Positions 11,545-23,571 are shown, numbered from the stretch's first letter. The stretch is DNA of 64,000 nt from Pyxicephalus adspersus (GCF_032062135.1 NC_092859.1:63832570-63896569), one strand, 5' to 3'. Program-made: numbers and translations. Notes: a model not told the origin generated them from the letters alone.

Positions 11545-12425
11545 TTTCTTAACCCTTATAATGACAAGGCAGTTTGCATTGTAATATCAGTTATGATAGC
11601 TAAACCTTTTTGTTTTTGAAAAATTAGAAAGGGGGGTTGAAAATATTTGTCTTCTGTCATTAGTGTTTACCTAAGTGTATTTTACAATAGTTTTTACCCA
11701 AAGCTAGGTAAGTTGGAGCTAATACTAGTTCTTGCCATTCATTTACAGGCTATAACCATAATTAACACAATTATTGTCATTAGCATTGTTCCTCAAGTGT
11801 AAGCTTTTTTGTCATTTTCAATCTATTACCAGATTGGCTGGGCTTTCTGTACAGCTCCTGTTCTTTCTGATCTGTCACTGACATTTAGTGGAAAAACAAT
11901 TGTAGACCTTGGAAGTGGGAAGGTACAGAATACATGATTTGTTTATACCCTTGTTGCATTTAACATATCAGCGCTAGTCACCCACTGATCATCTTTTCTC
12001 TCACTGTATTAGCTTTTTTGCTACCTTGTCCATATTTATTGGATGTACAAATCTGTATAATAAAGTCTTATAAGTAATTAATTCTACATGTAGGTGTTTT
12101 GTGTAAATCTACACCTTTCTTAGTAAACATTGTGTTCTTTTGTGTTAAAGTAATATTATTTAGAATATTATTAGACTAATATCTAAAGGGGCAAAGCCTT
12201 AAAACAAACCATTGCAGCCACCACATTTTTATTATCACCTGGTATTTCGGCCAGTATTAAACTTTCTCTTCTATGGTGACAATGCTCACCCACAATATAT
12301 TACATAGCTTAACAAAAAAAAAGAAATTTTTACTTGCCAAGGATTTTTCAATATATTTAGTGTATTTCAGGTCTGCTGAATCCAGAAATGACATCAGTTT
12401 CATTGAATTGGCTCTAGTTCTTGTT
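11545..12425. other. Intronic, nothing recognised
   Basis: AT-rich intron. No repeat or coding signal was recognised. Confidence 0.5.
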
Positions 12426-12426
12426 A

Positions 12427-12888
12427 TACAGGAATTGGAATAGACGATTAGATCACCAACAACAAATGTTAACACAGCATAATATTATCAATCTTTATTT
12501 ACACCAATGAAAAGCTTTGCTATCATGAATACCAATGGTCCATATATGTTGATTTAAATATGGTGAACTTCTTACTTGAACAGCAAAGTGGATACACAAA
12601 GTACCCATGTTTCATCTGCTTGTGGGATAATAGAGCAAAGCAGGATCCCTGGAAAAAAGTGACATGGCCTCCAAGGGAAAACATGAAAAAAGGTGCAGCG
12701 AACATCATTAACGAGCCAATGGTTGACAAAAGAAAAATCATTCTCCCTCCACTACACATAAAGTTGCAAGTGAAGCAATGAAGCAATTTTCATCTGCTTG
12801 TGGGATAATACAGGAATCGGAATAGATGATTTTACCAACAACAGATGTTAACACAGCATTAAATTATCAATCTTTATTTACACCGATG
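12427..12888 (+). mobile_element. Duplicated internal fragment of unclassified transposon-like gene, within direct repeats
   Basis: 12510-12786 encodes QWSIYVDLNMVNFLLEQQSG, then YTKYPCFICLWDNR and an IILPPLHIKL block. It nearly duplicates part of copy A (about 13782-14042). It lies between an 83-bp repeat (12427-12509, from tacaggaattggaatag to caccaatg) and its 80-bp partner (12809-12888). The phrase catctgcttgtgggataata also occurs at both about 12615 and 12790, so the fragment ends at a short homology. This looks like a rearranged partial copy rather than a fresh insertion. Confidence 0.8.
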
Positions 12889-12984
12889 TTTTGCATTTTA
12901 TATTTTAAATGTAGCATTATTTTCATAAAACTTTTATTTGCCTTCTTTTTATTCATCCTTTTTTTTTTACAGAAAAATTAGTTC

Positions 12985-14505
12985 CTAAGAAGTTGTTTAA
13001 ATGACCCTAATGTATTTTGCTACATTTGTGGTGAATATTCCCAGACTTACATTACAGAATTTGTAAAACAAGCATATCTTGCATATTTTGGTATTAAACT
13101 GGGGGACCAAGATAAGTATTGGGCTCCCCATATGGTATGCAAAACTTGTGTAGAATGTCTACGTCAGTGGAAAAATGAAAAACTGAAAAGTTTGAACTTT
13201 GGTGTACCTATGGTATGGCGAGAGCCCAAAAATCATCATAATGATTGTTATTTTTGTGCTGTGAATGTAAAAGGTTTCAATTGTTACAAGAAAAACAAGT
13301 AGAAGTACCCTGATTTGGAATCAGCTAGACGACCTTTGCCGCATGGTGCTAATGTTCTTATTCCAGTGTTAAGTACCCTTCCTGACATTCTTCCTGATAT
13401 TCCTGTATCTGACATGGGGGATATACAGGGTTTGGAGTGTAGAAGAGCTCAATGAATTAATATGTGACGTACGTTTGTCAAAACAAATATCTGAACATTT
13501 AGTATACATGCTAAAAGAAAATGGTTTATAGAACAAGAGAGGTGACACTCCTACCATATTTCAGTGAAGATGGAGACTTTGTTTAAGGTTGTAACATCCC
13601 TGGACTACTAGCTCATATGGGAGTACCAGAATACCGAGCAGAAGACTGGCAGCTTTTCATAGGCCGTTCCGCTCGAAGTTTGAAATCTATTTAACTGCAT
13701 ATTGGCAACTGCTATGCATCAATTCCAAATATTCACTCAACAAAACTTAAAGAAGAATATGAAAATATCCAAATGGTCTTACAAAAGCTTTGCTATAATG
13801 AACACCAATGGTCCATATATGTTGACTTAAAATTGGTGAACTTACTACTTGTACAGCAAAGTGGATACACAAATTACCCATGTTTCATCTGCTTGGATAG
13901 TAGGATAGTAGAACAAAGCAGGATCACTGGCAAGAAGTGACATGGCCTCCAAGGGAAAACATGAAAAAGGTGCAGCGAACATCATTAACAAGCCAATGGT
14001 TGACTAAGGATAAATCTTTCTCCCTCCACTACACATAAAGTTGGGAATAATTAAGCAATTTGTTAGAGCTCTGAGCTTCAAAAACATTTGTAGATTCTTC
14101 CCTGAATTGAGTACTGACAAATTTAAAGCAGGAATCGCTGATGGACCCCATGTTCGGAAACTGATTAATGATTCAAATTTCACAGGTTACATGACTGATA
14201 CTGAAGCTTCGACCTGGCACAGCTATGTCATGGTTGTCAAGAACTTCTTGGGTAACCATAAAGCACAAAATCTTGAACTGGTACAAAACTGACTCTTAAT
14301 CAATAAAAATTTGGTTTCTACTATGAGCATAAAGGTACACTATTTCCATAGCTATTTGCAGAAAGATTTCAGAGAGGAACAAGGGGAGAGGTTCCATCAA
14401 GATATAAAGGTGATGGAAGAAAGGTATCAGGGCAGATGGGATAGACACATGATGGCAGACTACTGCTGGAGCCTTCAACGTGATTGTCCTGATCATCAGC
14501 ATTAA
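12985..14505 (+). pseudogene. Unclassified transposon-like gene, copy A (nearly full length)
   Basis: Reading across frames gives, in order: N-terminal finger (VFCYICGEYSQ..., LGDQDKYWAP, CKTCVECLRQW, FGVPMVWREP, CYFCAVNV), an acidic linker, EDWQLFIGRSARSLKS, QWSIYVDLKLVNLLLVQQSG with YPCFICL, PLHIKLGIIKQFVRAL, KAGIADGPHVRKLI, VVKNFLGNHKAQN, and EQGERFHQDIKVMEERYQGR followed by a WSLQRD tail. I recognise this layout from many uncharacterised predicted animal proteins that behave like a multicopy mobile gene; I cannot name the superfamily. Stops (about 13300, 13530, 13695) and frameshifts show decay. FIGR replaces the usual FIDS, losing a candidate acidic residue. Function inferred: a transposase-like protein. 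Confidence 0.8.
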
Positions 14506-14841
14506 AGGAAATCATACAAACAGAGTTTTTTAATTACTTCTTTGTGATTAGTTCTGTAAATATACTGAATAAGCTGACATTAAGTATTTAAAAAATTAAA
14601 TTTTGTATACCTAGGCATATCTAGTTTAATTTTTCTTAATTTTCATGTTTCATTAGTTTTCTATGAGGTTAATATGGAGGTAATTTCAAAAACTAGAGCC
14701 AGCTAGCAAAACCAATACAATATTTGGAATCTGTACATAAAACATAACCTAAAATGACTTTAATCTGTTTGGCATGAAAAAGTTTGTTGACCAGTATTAT
14801 CAATAGAGGAAGAGCTTGGTCACCACAGGACAGGAAATCTG

Positions 14842-15159
14842 TTAAGCTGCGTACACACGGCAAATTTTTCTCGCCCGATAATCGGTATCGGCCAATTATC
14901 GGGCGAAAATCTGCCGTGTGTACAGTCGGTCGTCGTCCATCGTCCGACGACCGTCCTGGCGGATCCATGGACGATGGACGACGACCGATCCTAATGAAAG
15001 GGAAGGGGAGAGCGCGCAGCAGGGTGCCGCTCCGTCGCTCTCCCCCTCCCCTCTCCATAGAGCATGAACGGTGCTGTATGTACAGCATCGTTCATGCATC
15101 GTGCAGTCTTTTCTCGTTGGAAAGGATCTTTCACGATTGCAGGTGTGTACGCAGCTTTA
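14842..15159. mobile_element. Harbinger-type MITE (TTA target-site duplication)
   Basis: Element 14845-15156 has inverted ends agctgcgtacacac / gtgtgtacgcagct and a 3-bp TTA duplication (14842-14844, 15157-15159), as in PIF/Harbinger. Inner palindromes (ttttctcgcccgataatcgg against ccaattatcgggcgaaaa; gtcgtcgtccatcgtccg against its complement) give it strong secondary structure. No coding role for the open frames on both strands. Confidence 0.85.
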
Positions 15160-15531
15160 GTACTGGGGAACTTCAAAATGTGAAGGGGGGGTTTCAGTTT
15201 TTTTCAAAGGTAAACGTATCAGGCCTGAAGTAATTGTCATGATCATCATTTATTCGTGTTTATAACTATTTTTGTTTTACTTTTGTGAAAAAAAAAAAAT
15301 AAGTGTAGTTAACAGTGTTGTTAAATTCGCTGGATTAAAAACTTTAGTGGTCTGCATCAGTGGAATGTGTTAGAATTAACAAAATACTTTTACAGATAAA
15401 AGTATAAAATAATAATTCACAAATCTTTAATACAGAACTTGTGTAACTATAATGTCATATTTCCATAAAATGTTTATTTTTATTTTTTTATTTTTTATTT
15501 TTAAATTGATTCTCCTGTTTCTTTCTGATAG
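15160..15531. other. Intronic, nothing recognised
   Basis: AT-rich end of the 13.7-kb intron with A- and T-runs; branch-point and pyrimidine tract near the exon at 15532. Confidence 0.5.
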
Positions 15532-15642
15532 GCGGATAGTCAAGTTGATCAGATGAGGCAACATTTCTATGAGGTGTCACTGGAATATGTTTTAAAAGTG
15601 CATGAAGTCCAGGAAAGGAAAATGTTTGAATTTGTGGAGCCG
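15532..15642 (+). CDS. ARHGAP26: ARHGAP26 exon, BAR domain ([16 protein letters not shown]...)
   Basis: The exon has 37 codons, phase 0 to 0, with acceptor ctgatag and a strong donor CCG|gtaagt. It encodes [20 protein letters not shown] followed by [17 protein letters not shown]. The QHFYE(V/L)SLEYV and QERKxFEFVEP blocks are hallmarks of the GRAF/oligophrenin BAR domain. Several substitutions against human GRAF1 (QM for LV, L for F, H for Q) are conservative. A T-rich tract of about 40 nt lies upstream of the acceptor. Confidence 0.97.
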
Positions 15643-15769
15643 GTAAGTTTATTTATGAAGTATATTTGTTATCATTTTTTCAGAATTACTGTACATTTAA
15701 TGATTTACATGAAGTTGATTTAGTTGGATAACACAATCATTTACCAAAAACAAAGCAATAAGGAAGATA

Positions 15770-16290
15770 TTGAGATGGTGTCTGATCAACATTTACACAC
15801 CCTTACATCTAATAATGTTAATTGCCCCCAGTTTATAGCATCAATGATGGAGTGGAGCCTGTTGTGATAGTTGTGGATGGGGTTCCTGATTTTCTCAACT
15901 GCCTATTCATCTTGGCAAAAGAACCTCCATGTCCCATACATTCTTTGGTAGTTTTGCATAAACTGGATGTTTAAAGTTTCCCCAAAGTGGTTTAATGATA
16001 CTGAGGGAGAAACTAATGGCCACTCCAGCATCTTCATTTTTTCTCATGTGCAGCTTTCTGTGTTAGGAAATCAATTTGTCTGCCAATATTTTCGGATAAG
16101 ATGCTGCAAGTTCTTCAGGCCGCTGTAGATCACACACATACCCAGCTCTACCTCCTACTTTTTGTCATAGGCATTGTGGCATTATCTTCTAACAAAAAAG
16201 TTTTCTGCGTGACTAGTCATATTTTCCAAACCATGGCCAATATTTCACAATCATACTACAACTTTCAAGTTCAGGTTTAGAACCATTAAG
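15770..16290 (-). pseudogene. Old Tc1-like relic
   Basis: The + strand phrases aaactggatgtttaaagttt, ccccaaagtggtttaatgat and atggccactccagc resemble the complement of a Tc1-family transposase gene known from fish and frogs. No continuous frame remains and no termini were found, so this is weakly supported. Confidence 0.4.
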
Positions 16291-16299
16291 CAAGCAAAA

Positions 16300-17917
16300 T
16301 AGTGTGTGGTATAGGTAGTTAATTACTAAGTAATATTAGGTAGTTAATTACTAAGATTTTCAGTTGCTCAAAATGAACATGAAAATGAAAATGTATACTT
16401 TTTGGCAGGTAGACTATCTCATGGGTTTAAATGGAAAATGTAGCTTGTCTTAATGCTTTTACATTTATTTTCCTTGTGGCACTTATTTGACTTTCACATG
16501 GATTTGGAATGCAGATCTACATCTGCCCATTTCCTGTTCACACAAGAGAAGAGAAGCTCTTGCATAAACTAGTACACAGCCTTGGATAGAAATAACTAAC
16601 ACACAGACCAAGGCTTTTAATGTTTTGTTTATGTTTCCTGTTGTTTGCAAGATGATCAAACATTCATTACAGTCTCCAAGTGAACATCAATATTATTGGG
16701 CTTTCATGTTAAATTATAATAACATAATAACTCTGCTAAGAAATGAGCTCTAATTTACGTTCGTAAAAAGATAATCATATAATAGGAGTACTTTGAGCAT
16801 TTTTAAACAAAAGGCTATGCTTAAGGTGTTTTTGAGATCTTCAAAACATTTTTGCCAGTGTATCCGACATGCAGTTAGCTTCATATTGACCTGTATTGGA
16901 TCTGCTTCAAGCTGCTTTTCAATACCTATAAAACTGAATAGTGAGAGACTCTTTCCAGAAGCAAACAATCCCATCAACACAATAATGGTAAGAATAATTA
17001 AAGAGAGACAATTTTTGTCGTTGGTAATGAGGAGTATCCTTGACTACCAGATGTAAAAATTCTATATTGCTACAATTGCTTCACCCATGCTTATATCTGC
17101 TCCTAGACCTACAAACCTGTTCTCTACTTGGAATGATGGTCCATGGTTTTCATGCTCCTAGACTTAAGCTTCCATCGTCAAAGAACCCCCCAACCACCTC
17201 CAACTAGTGCTAACCAACAACAACACATGCCTCACACCCATTGGTCATGACCTGCAATACTCTGGTGTAATCACTATAAATGACTTGTATCACTAGGACT
17301 GAGAAACTGTTATCATCTTCCCAATTTTTAAGAACTCAGGATCCCCTTTATGGGTGTCCAGCCTTTGATTACCCCTCAAGACTTGAACCATTTTCTGTCT
17401 TTATGATATTGCTGCCAATCACTGATGGCACTAATTTAAATCTGCTCTCTTTTTAACAGATTTGTTCCCCATCAATTATGAGCTGCAGTTACCTCTTTAA
17501 TGTGGCAAATTATGACGTACAGCTACACTTATTAATGACCATTAAGCAGCTCCAGATGATATGAACCAGCTTACTTGTAATGAACCATACTTATTTGTAT
17601 TGATGATAATTGAAAGGAGGGAGGCTTTAGCTTATATGTGTACATATAGATATCTGCATTTAATATTTGCAGCAGTTTTCCCCACACAAACACACACGTG
17701 TATGTGAAAAAGTCTCCCAATTTTTATTCTTTGGGCTGATGACCAGCTAAAACCCATTCCTGTCTATTTTGTAGTATGAATGTTGAAAACTCTACTAACC
17801 TATTCAGAGAGTAGCATGTTCATGTATGATAAGAACATATTTTTTTTATTTTAACAATTCCCTATTTTTTTAATAGTTAAACCTAATCTTTTTGGTGTTC
17901 TTTGTTTTGTATTTTAG
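16300..17917. other. Intronic, nothing recognised
   Basis: A short direct repeat (gtagttaattactaag at about 16316 and 16342) and CA-rich tract near 17685. No gene or clear element. Confidence 0.5.
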
Positions 17918-18022
17918 CTGCTGGCTTTTTTGCAAGGTCTGTTCACATTTTACCATCATGGTTATGAACTGGCAAAAGACTTCAGTGACTTCAAGACACA
18001 GCTAACAATCAGCATCCAAAAT
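17918..18022 (+). CDS. ARHGAP26: ARHGAP26 exon, end of BAR domain ([18 protein letters not shown]...)
   Basis: The exon has 35 codons, phase 0 to 0, with acceptor attttag and donor AAT|gtaagt. It encodes [20 protein letters not shown] then [15 protein letters not shown], the last helix of the BAR domain, including the FTFYHxGxELAKDF motif shared by GRAF proteins. The intron after it is only 173 nt, the shortest in the window, so this exon and the next are likely recognised together. Confidence 0.97.
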
Positions 18023-18195
18023 GTAAGTAGCACATCTATTGCTCCTCTGGGCCTAGGTTACTAATAATACATTTGATTTTTTTTTTCAGATCATTTTGTT
18101 TGCACAGCAGATAGGGATAGGTATTTTAGATATTACCTGTTCCTAAAGTACAGAAAGATTCTCTGCATTTAAGTATTTTTTTTTTTTTTCTTAAG

Positions 18196-18325
18196 ACGCG
18201 GGATCGTTTTGAAGGCACGCGCTCTGAGGTAGAAGCCCTCATGAAGAAAATGAAAGAAAACCCTCATGAGCAGCAAATGATGAGTCCTTATACAATGGAG
18301 GGATATCTCTACATCCAGGAGAAAA
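18196..18325 (+). CDS. ARHGAP26: ARHGAP26 exon, BAR-PH junction
   Basis: This 130-nt exon enters in phase 0 and leaves in phase 1; acceptor cttaag, donor AAA A|gtgggt. It encodes TRDRFEGTRSEVEALMKKMK, then ENPHEQQMMSPYTMEGYLYIQEK. TRxRFEGTRSEVE closes the BAR-linked helix, and YTMEGYLYIQEK is beta-strand 1 of the PH domain. The linker EQQMM differs from human (EHKTI from memory), as expected for a loop. The donor is set by the split Arg codon (A|GG) completed by the next exon. Confidence 0.96.
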
Positions 18326-19207
18326 GTGGGTACACTTTTGTCAGTAGTGTCCTTTTTTCCCTTGTACTCTCCGTGTGATCTGTAGTTACTATTTTTACAT
18401 GTAGTGTAGTGTCATCTACTTGTAAAGTCTGGGTTTTGTGTAAAATATGACTAAAGTATTGCTCTGTGACTGTGTGTTATGGGGTACCAATCAATTGGTC
18501 TGGTTTTTACTTGTAAGCAGATTGGGAAGATGACCCTAAATTTTGCAAGCTCAAAGGGCTTTCCTATTTCAAGTCAACCTGCAATTTAACCAAGTTTTCA
18601 TAAATTTCAGGCTTTAATGTAGGCACAAAAGGTATCTGCTTAAACTTTTACCATGCTCCCCTACTCTCTGCTACCTAAACCTGAAAGCAAAATGTGATAC
18701 TTCTAGCGCGGGACACCTATTTTTCTGGCCCAAAAGTTTTCATGTTGAGCGTGCAAAGAATTCCCGATCATGAACATGGAAGTAACCAAAATCTGCTAAC
18801 CTTAGAGGTTGGCTATTTTCAAGCATGTACACCTGTACCACATGAGCATGAAATGTGAAGCTAAATCACATAACTTCAAAATTCTCATTTTTAGAAAAAC
18901 GATTCACAGATTGATTAAGCTATATTATATTTTCAGTTTACAATTTTCAACATATTTTTGTATTTTGAAATTATTTATATTATTTCATAAGTGAATGTTG
19001 CTTGTTTGTATATGGTGGGCGAAGCCATTTTCCGGGACTTAAAGCAGAGTACTGTTGTTTTTGAGACTTTCCTAGTAACAAATGTGTCTTGTTGTCTGGG
19101 GAAAAAAATTAGTAGACATTAGACAAAAGTAGACAATATTGACATATTAGAACACTAGTGTGTATTTATAAAAGGAGACACTAATATTTTTGTCTTTTTT
19201 TATGCAG
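18326..19207. other. ARHGAP26 intron, nothing recognised
   Basis: 882-nt intron between the two PH exons. No transposable element was recognised in it. Confidence 0.6.
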
Positions 19208-19308
19208 GGCACTTTGGGACATCTTGGGTTAAACATTACTGCACCTATCAACGGGAAACAAGACAGCTCACTATGATTCCATTTGATCAGAAATCTGGGG
19301 GTAAAGTG
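19208..19308 (+). CDS. ARHGAP26: ARHGAP26 exon, PH domain first half
   Basis: This 101-nt exon is entered in phase 1 and left in phase 0; acceptor tatgcag, donor GTG|gtatgt. It encodes (R)[19 protein letters not shown], then [24 protein letters not shown] is the PH core strand 2 of GRAF proteins, and the KSGGK loop follows. Two donors are possible (after AAA or after GTG). The second gives the stronger site and keeps the same length as human (SGGKGGEDE versus SGGKVGEEE), so it was chosen. Confidence 0.95.
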
Positions 19309-19608
19309 GTATGTTTTAAGATTCTTATTAGGATGTACTGTAAAAATGTAGAAATAGAAATGACAATATTACATAAAGTGATTATGCAAACACTTAAAGA
19401 ATATTTTAAAAAATTGCGACTGATCACCTCATGATCGAAAACCTTTTCTAATAATAACTTTATAAGCTGGTAGTAGCTTTTTGTTTTTGGTACATTTTTT
19501 TACACAGTTTACAGCTCATTTTCTGACCTTACCTTAAATATGTGTTTTACTTGTTTACTCTTACTTTTTAAAAAAAGAGGCTAACCTCAAGTAAACAGTA
19601 GCAACCAC

Positions 19609-20810
19609 AGTGTTCTCCCCGGATTTTTTTTTCAGCTGGGTGGGGGAAAGCTGTAGCCGGGCGGTAAAAAAGCGTACAGGGCAAGACACAGCAAATGTAG
19701 TGCTAATACTATGCTACCCTTTCTGCTTCTGTTTTTTGAACGCCAGCTTATCTGGAATGGGGAGGTGTAAACAAGTGGGGGACACTTGTGGCTAACACCC
19801 CCCAAACTCTCATCACCATGGCATCATTACAACGTAAACTCATCAAAACCCATCAAAACATGCTGTTCGGTTACACATGACTGTACCCTACCAGTACCTG
19901 AACCCCAATTTCAATTTGATGGGCAGAGTTTTTTTATGTTCTAATATTATTATAGTGATGAAATTTTGGGGGTGTTATCCACAGACTTTCCCCACTCAAT
20001 TTTTAGTTTCCTATACCTCGCCATTCCAGAGAAATTGTGGTTCAAGTGTTAGAAGTGGGCAGTAATGTGTAATAGGGCAGTGTGTTTTAATAGTGGAGTT
20101 TTTCATGTTCTGATGATACCATAGTAATAGAATTTTAGTCGTTTGTGTGTGTGCGGTGGGGGTGGGGGGTAGACAAAGGTGTCCCCCACTGCGCCTACAT
20201 GTTCGGTTTTGTACACCCAATTATTCTAGGGAAATTGGGATTCAAAGAAAAGAACCAGATCAGGGTAACATAGTATAACTGTTATATATTTGTGACAGGT
20301 CGATATCAATTTAGGGGCCCCATCCAATTGCTTCTTATTATGTAATTGGCCCCAGTGGTTCCCAATATGCATTTTCAATTAATGACTTATTTTAAATTTA
20401 GGCACACTTGCTTTTGAAACAGCATCCTCAGTGTTATGTAAGTTTTTACAATTCTGATCCCCATATCCTGAAATTTTTGAAAGCTGGGGTGCTGAAATTG
20501 TGGTTACTACTTTGAGTGTTCCCTGTGCTCCCTGAAAATTTCAAGTCATTATGTCATATGGCTTAGGATTTATGAAGGTTTGTACAGAGTGAGCTGTAAG
20601 GCTGCAGAATGTGACATTTAATTACACACGCAGCTATTTTGATGCTGATTACGTCATTACACATGCCCACATACATTTTTACACAATGTTTTTTTTTTTT
20701 TCAAAAGAAGATCCAACTTGAGCTATGAGATGGGGAAGCGAGAAAGTTACTGATAAGAGCCAAACTGAGGGGGCACAGCAGCTGGGTGGCCCACTCATTG
20801 AAACGTGAAT
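19609..20810. mobile_element. hAT-like CAGTGTTCTCC family, second long copy
   Basis: Starts cagtgttctccccgga, then cagctgggtggggg; shares ordered blocks with 8200-9612 (acaagtgggggacacttgtg, gggcagagttttttatgttc, agctgtaaggctgcagaa). The right end near cacagcagctgggtggccc is worn. No transposase frame. Confidence 0.6.
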
Positions 20811-20814
20811 AATT

Positions 20815-22081
20815 GGGTTTTTGCATTTTACAACACCTTACTGCTGTTTGCTGCTCTGTGTTAACTAAGCCCATATGGTTATGCTATTTATGTCACTGAT
20901 AATTTCTCAATTAGGTTTGCCATTTCACTTATTGGATTCTGCTGGCTGAAATGTTGGTTCACTTTTAGTTATAAAAAATCTGAAGGAAAAATATTCTGTG
21001 TACAAATTAGCTGACGAGAAACATACAGACAGGATTAAAGAGCATACTGAGCAGAGGTATAACCTCACCAATGTGCTACTAATTTTCTGTCGAGTGTACA
21101 GGGTGTGTGGGGGGGGCGAATGTGTTCTCAGTGCCAATGACTTTGCTTTGCTCTTTGGCAGGGACACAAAACTAGAATCAAAATATTCTCTGAGAGGGTA
21201 CAGCAGTTTTCTTATAAATTATGTATTTGAGCAGTGTGTTTTGCTGCTTGTCTGGAGTTTAGTTTAATAAAGAACTTTATATCTATCATTTGTGGCAAGT
21301 TTATTTAAATATTTTTAAACTTGATAGGGGAAAATCTGATTGGAGCCCAGATGATTAATCACTTCTAGTGTCAGGATTTCTGTTAGTGGATTTAACTGTT
21401 TATACTTTTCAGGAGGTGGAAGCAAATTTTGGCTCCCAATAGACCATCAGTTAATAATCTGTTTAATTTTTACTGTAATCTAATTTTACTGTAATCAATT
21501 TAGAATTTTTTTGTCATTTTTTTTTAAGTAATTTGGGCCTTTGTCCTTCTTAAGAAGAGATAAGAAAACATCAACAATAGTTTTTTTTATTAATTACAAG
21601 TTCCTCTTCATTTTGAATAACACCCATCTTCCACCATTAAAACAGCAGTTGTATTTCCACGTTTGTGAAGTTAATCAGTCCTGCCTGAGTTTAATGGTAC
21701 CCAAGACTGTGGTACTTTTTTGGTTGTTATCTTAGTAATTACTCTTCTTCTCACTGATAATTGTTTTTTGGGATTCTTATGGCAGGGTCCAGTAACTGGA
21801 AACTATTTCTCCACAAACAGCTGTATGTGTGGAATAACTCTTCTTCTTATTTATACTTTGTTGCTTTTTTCTTTTTGGAAACATTGCAATATTTTATTTT
21901 GTACAATTTTATACTCTGTTTCTTGCTTTGGTATATATTTTTATATTGTCAGTTTTCAAATGTCTTTGCTGTAATGTACCCCCCCCCCCCCCCCAAATGG
22001 CTATGTCCCCCCCTCCTTCTTTTTTACCCTTTCCCTGTTGTAAAACCAAAAATCAAAAATGTTCATCTGTTGTATTTGCAG
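20815..22081. other. ARHGAP26 intron, low-complexity only
   Basis: AT-rich, with a run of 18 C at about 21980. Overlapping open frames here are T-rich noise. Confidence 0.5.
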
Positions 22082-22176
22082 GGCGAGGAAGAAGTGGTTC
22101 AGTTGAAGTCTTGTATTCGAAGAAAAACGGATTCCATTGAGAAGAGGTTTTGCTTTGATGTTGAAAGTGTTGACCG
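22082..22176 (+). CDS. ARHGAP26: ARHGAP26 exon, PH domain second half
   Basis: This 95-nt exon is entered in phase 0 and left in phase 2; acceptor atttgcag, donor GAC CG|gtatgt. It encodes [20 protein letters not shown] then [12 protein letters not shown]. The [14 protein letters not shown](V/I)E block is diagnostic of the GRAF PH domain. Acidic GEEEVV replaces human GEDESV at a loop. The split Arg codon (CG|G) is completed at 29872, 7.7 kb downstream across a CR1 LINE and two MITEs. Confidence 0.97.
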
Positions 22177-22311
22177 GTATGTAAGACTGTATAATCCTCT
22201 TTATTTCTTGTTCATTTTTTTTTTTCATACCATATGGCAAGATCCTTTCAGCTAATTTGGATTCCTTTGGTCTATGATTAAATTCCAGCTCAAAAACCTT
22301 CCTGAGATTCT

Positions 22312-22600
22312 TAGGCCCCATACAGATGTCAAATCACTGTCACTGGAAACGATTTTTGTAATGCTGTTCACACATAGCCAATCTGTTCTATGGAGGGGGA
22401 GGGGGGGGGTGAGAATAAGTTAGTGGTAGCACACTGTTCTCTCCTTCTCGATTGTTGCTGATTGGTCCAATTGATTGGAGACATGGAGGGACCACTGTAC
22501 ACATCAGGTTTTCGCCCAAGACTAGCAAGACTGCTCATTCAAGGTCATATTCATCTGATGCATGTACATGGCATCGATTTAGTGCTAACCTAATTTTAGT
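22312..22600. repeat. Possible MITE fragment
   Basis: The phrases ggccccatacagatgtcaaa and cactggaaacgatttttg resemble the ends of frog MITEs related to 14845-15156. No inverted partner could be confirmed. Confidence 0.3.
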
Positions 22601-22639
22601 TCTGTCAGCACAGAATATATATATCTGACCAAATCAAAT

Positions 22640-22937
22640 ATTATCTCACATTACTTCTTTACCTGATCTTACCTTTACCACTTTACCAGTCTTCACATGA
22701 CTGGGCTGTCAATATTCCTGGGTATACTCTCTTTCGTAAAGACAGAGTCAAACGAAAGTGTTGTGATGTCTGTCTGTATGTGAGAAGTAATCTGAAAGTT
22801 AATGTGAAAGAAGAAATTGCTGATTGAACAAGCAACAAGGTTGAGGCATTATGGGTGGAGTTGAATGTGGGGATGCACAATACACAAATATTATTGGAGC
22901 CTCCTTTAGGCCCCCAGAAATAGAGAATCCACTACTA
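22640..22937 (+). pseudogene. CR1-type LINE, endonuclease part
   Basis: Frame reads GYTLFRKDRVKRKCCDVCLY, then VEALWVELNV and a SFRPP-like block near 22900. These are the catalytic-domain motifs of the apurinic-like endonuclease of CR1 LINEs (GYxLxRKDR, ESxWVEL, YRPP). The frame stops at the MITE that begins at 22938 and resumes after 23802, so both halves belong to one element. The 5' end is truncated. Confidence 0.8.
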
Positions 22938-23024
22938 CCGTGTTTCCCCGAAAATAAGACACTGTCTTATATTTTTTTTGGCTCCCAAAAACACACTAGG
23001 TCTTATTTTCAGGGGATGTCTTAT

Positions 23025-23571
23025 NNNNNNNNNNNNNNNNNNNNNNNNNNNNNNNNNNNNNNNNNNNNNNNNNNNNNNNNNNNNNNNNNNNNNNNNNNNN
23101 NNNNNNNNNNNNNNNNNNNNNNNNNNNNNNNNNNNNNNNNNNNNNNNNNNNNNNNNNNNNNNNNNNNNNNNNNNNNNNNNNNNNNNNNNNNNNNNNNNNN
23201 NNNNNNNNNNNNNNNNNNNNNNNNNNNNNNNNNNNNNNNNNNNNNNNNNNNNNNNNNNNNNNNNNNNNNNNNNNNNNNNNNNNNNNNNNNNNNNNNNNNN
23301 NNNNNNNNNNNNNNNNNNNNNNNNNNNNNNNNNNNNNNNNNNNNNNNNNNNNNNNNNNNNNNNNNNNNNNNNNNNNNNNNNNNNNNNNNNNNNNNNNNNN
23401 NNNNNNNNNNNNNNNNNNNNNNNNNNNNNNNNNNNNNNNNNNNNNNNNNNNNNNNNNNNNNNNNNNNNNNNNNNNNNNNNNNNNNNNNNNNNNNNNNNNN
23501 NNNNNNNNNNNNNNNNNNNNNNNNNNNNNNNNNNNNNNNNNNNNNNNNNNNNNNNNNNNNNNNNNNNNNNN
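23025..23571. other. Assembly gap (547 N)
   Basis: Undetermined bases directly before a 27-bp tandem repeat; probably an unresolved tandem array. Confidence 0.99.

Noticed and set aside
14693..15233. Open frames up to 149 codons on both strands
   Set aside because: They lie in a Harbinger-type MITE with strong inverted repeats; no domain and no conservation expected.
21720..22321. Open frames of 84-164 codons before and over exon 22082-22176
   Set aside because: T-rich intron translated into Phe/Leu/Tyr-rich peptides; only the exon is supported, in a different phase.
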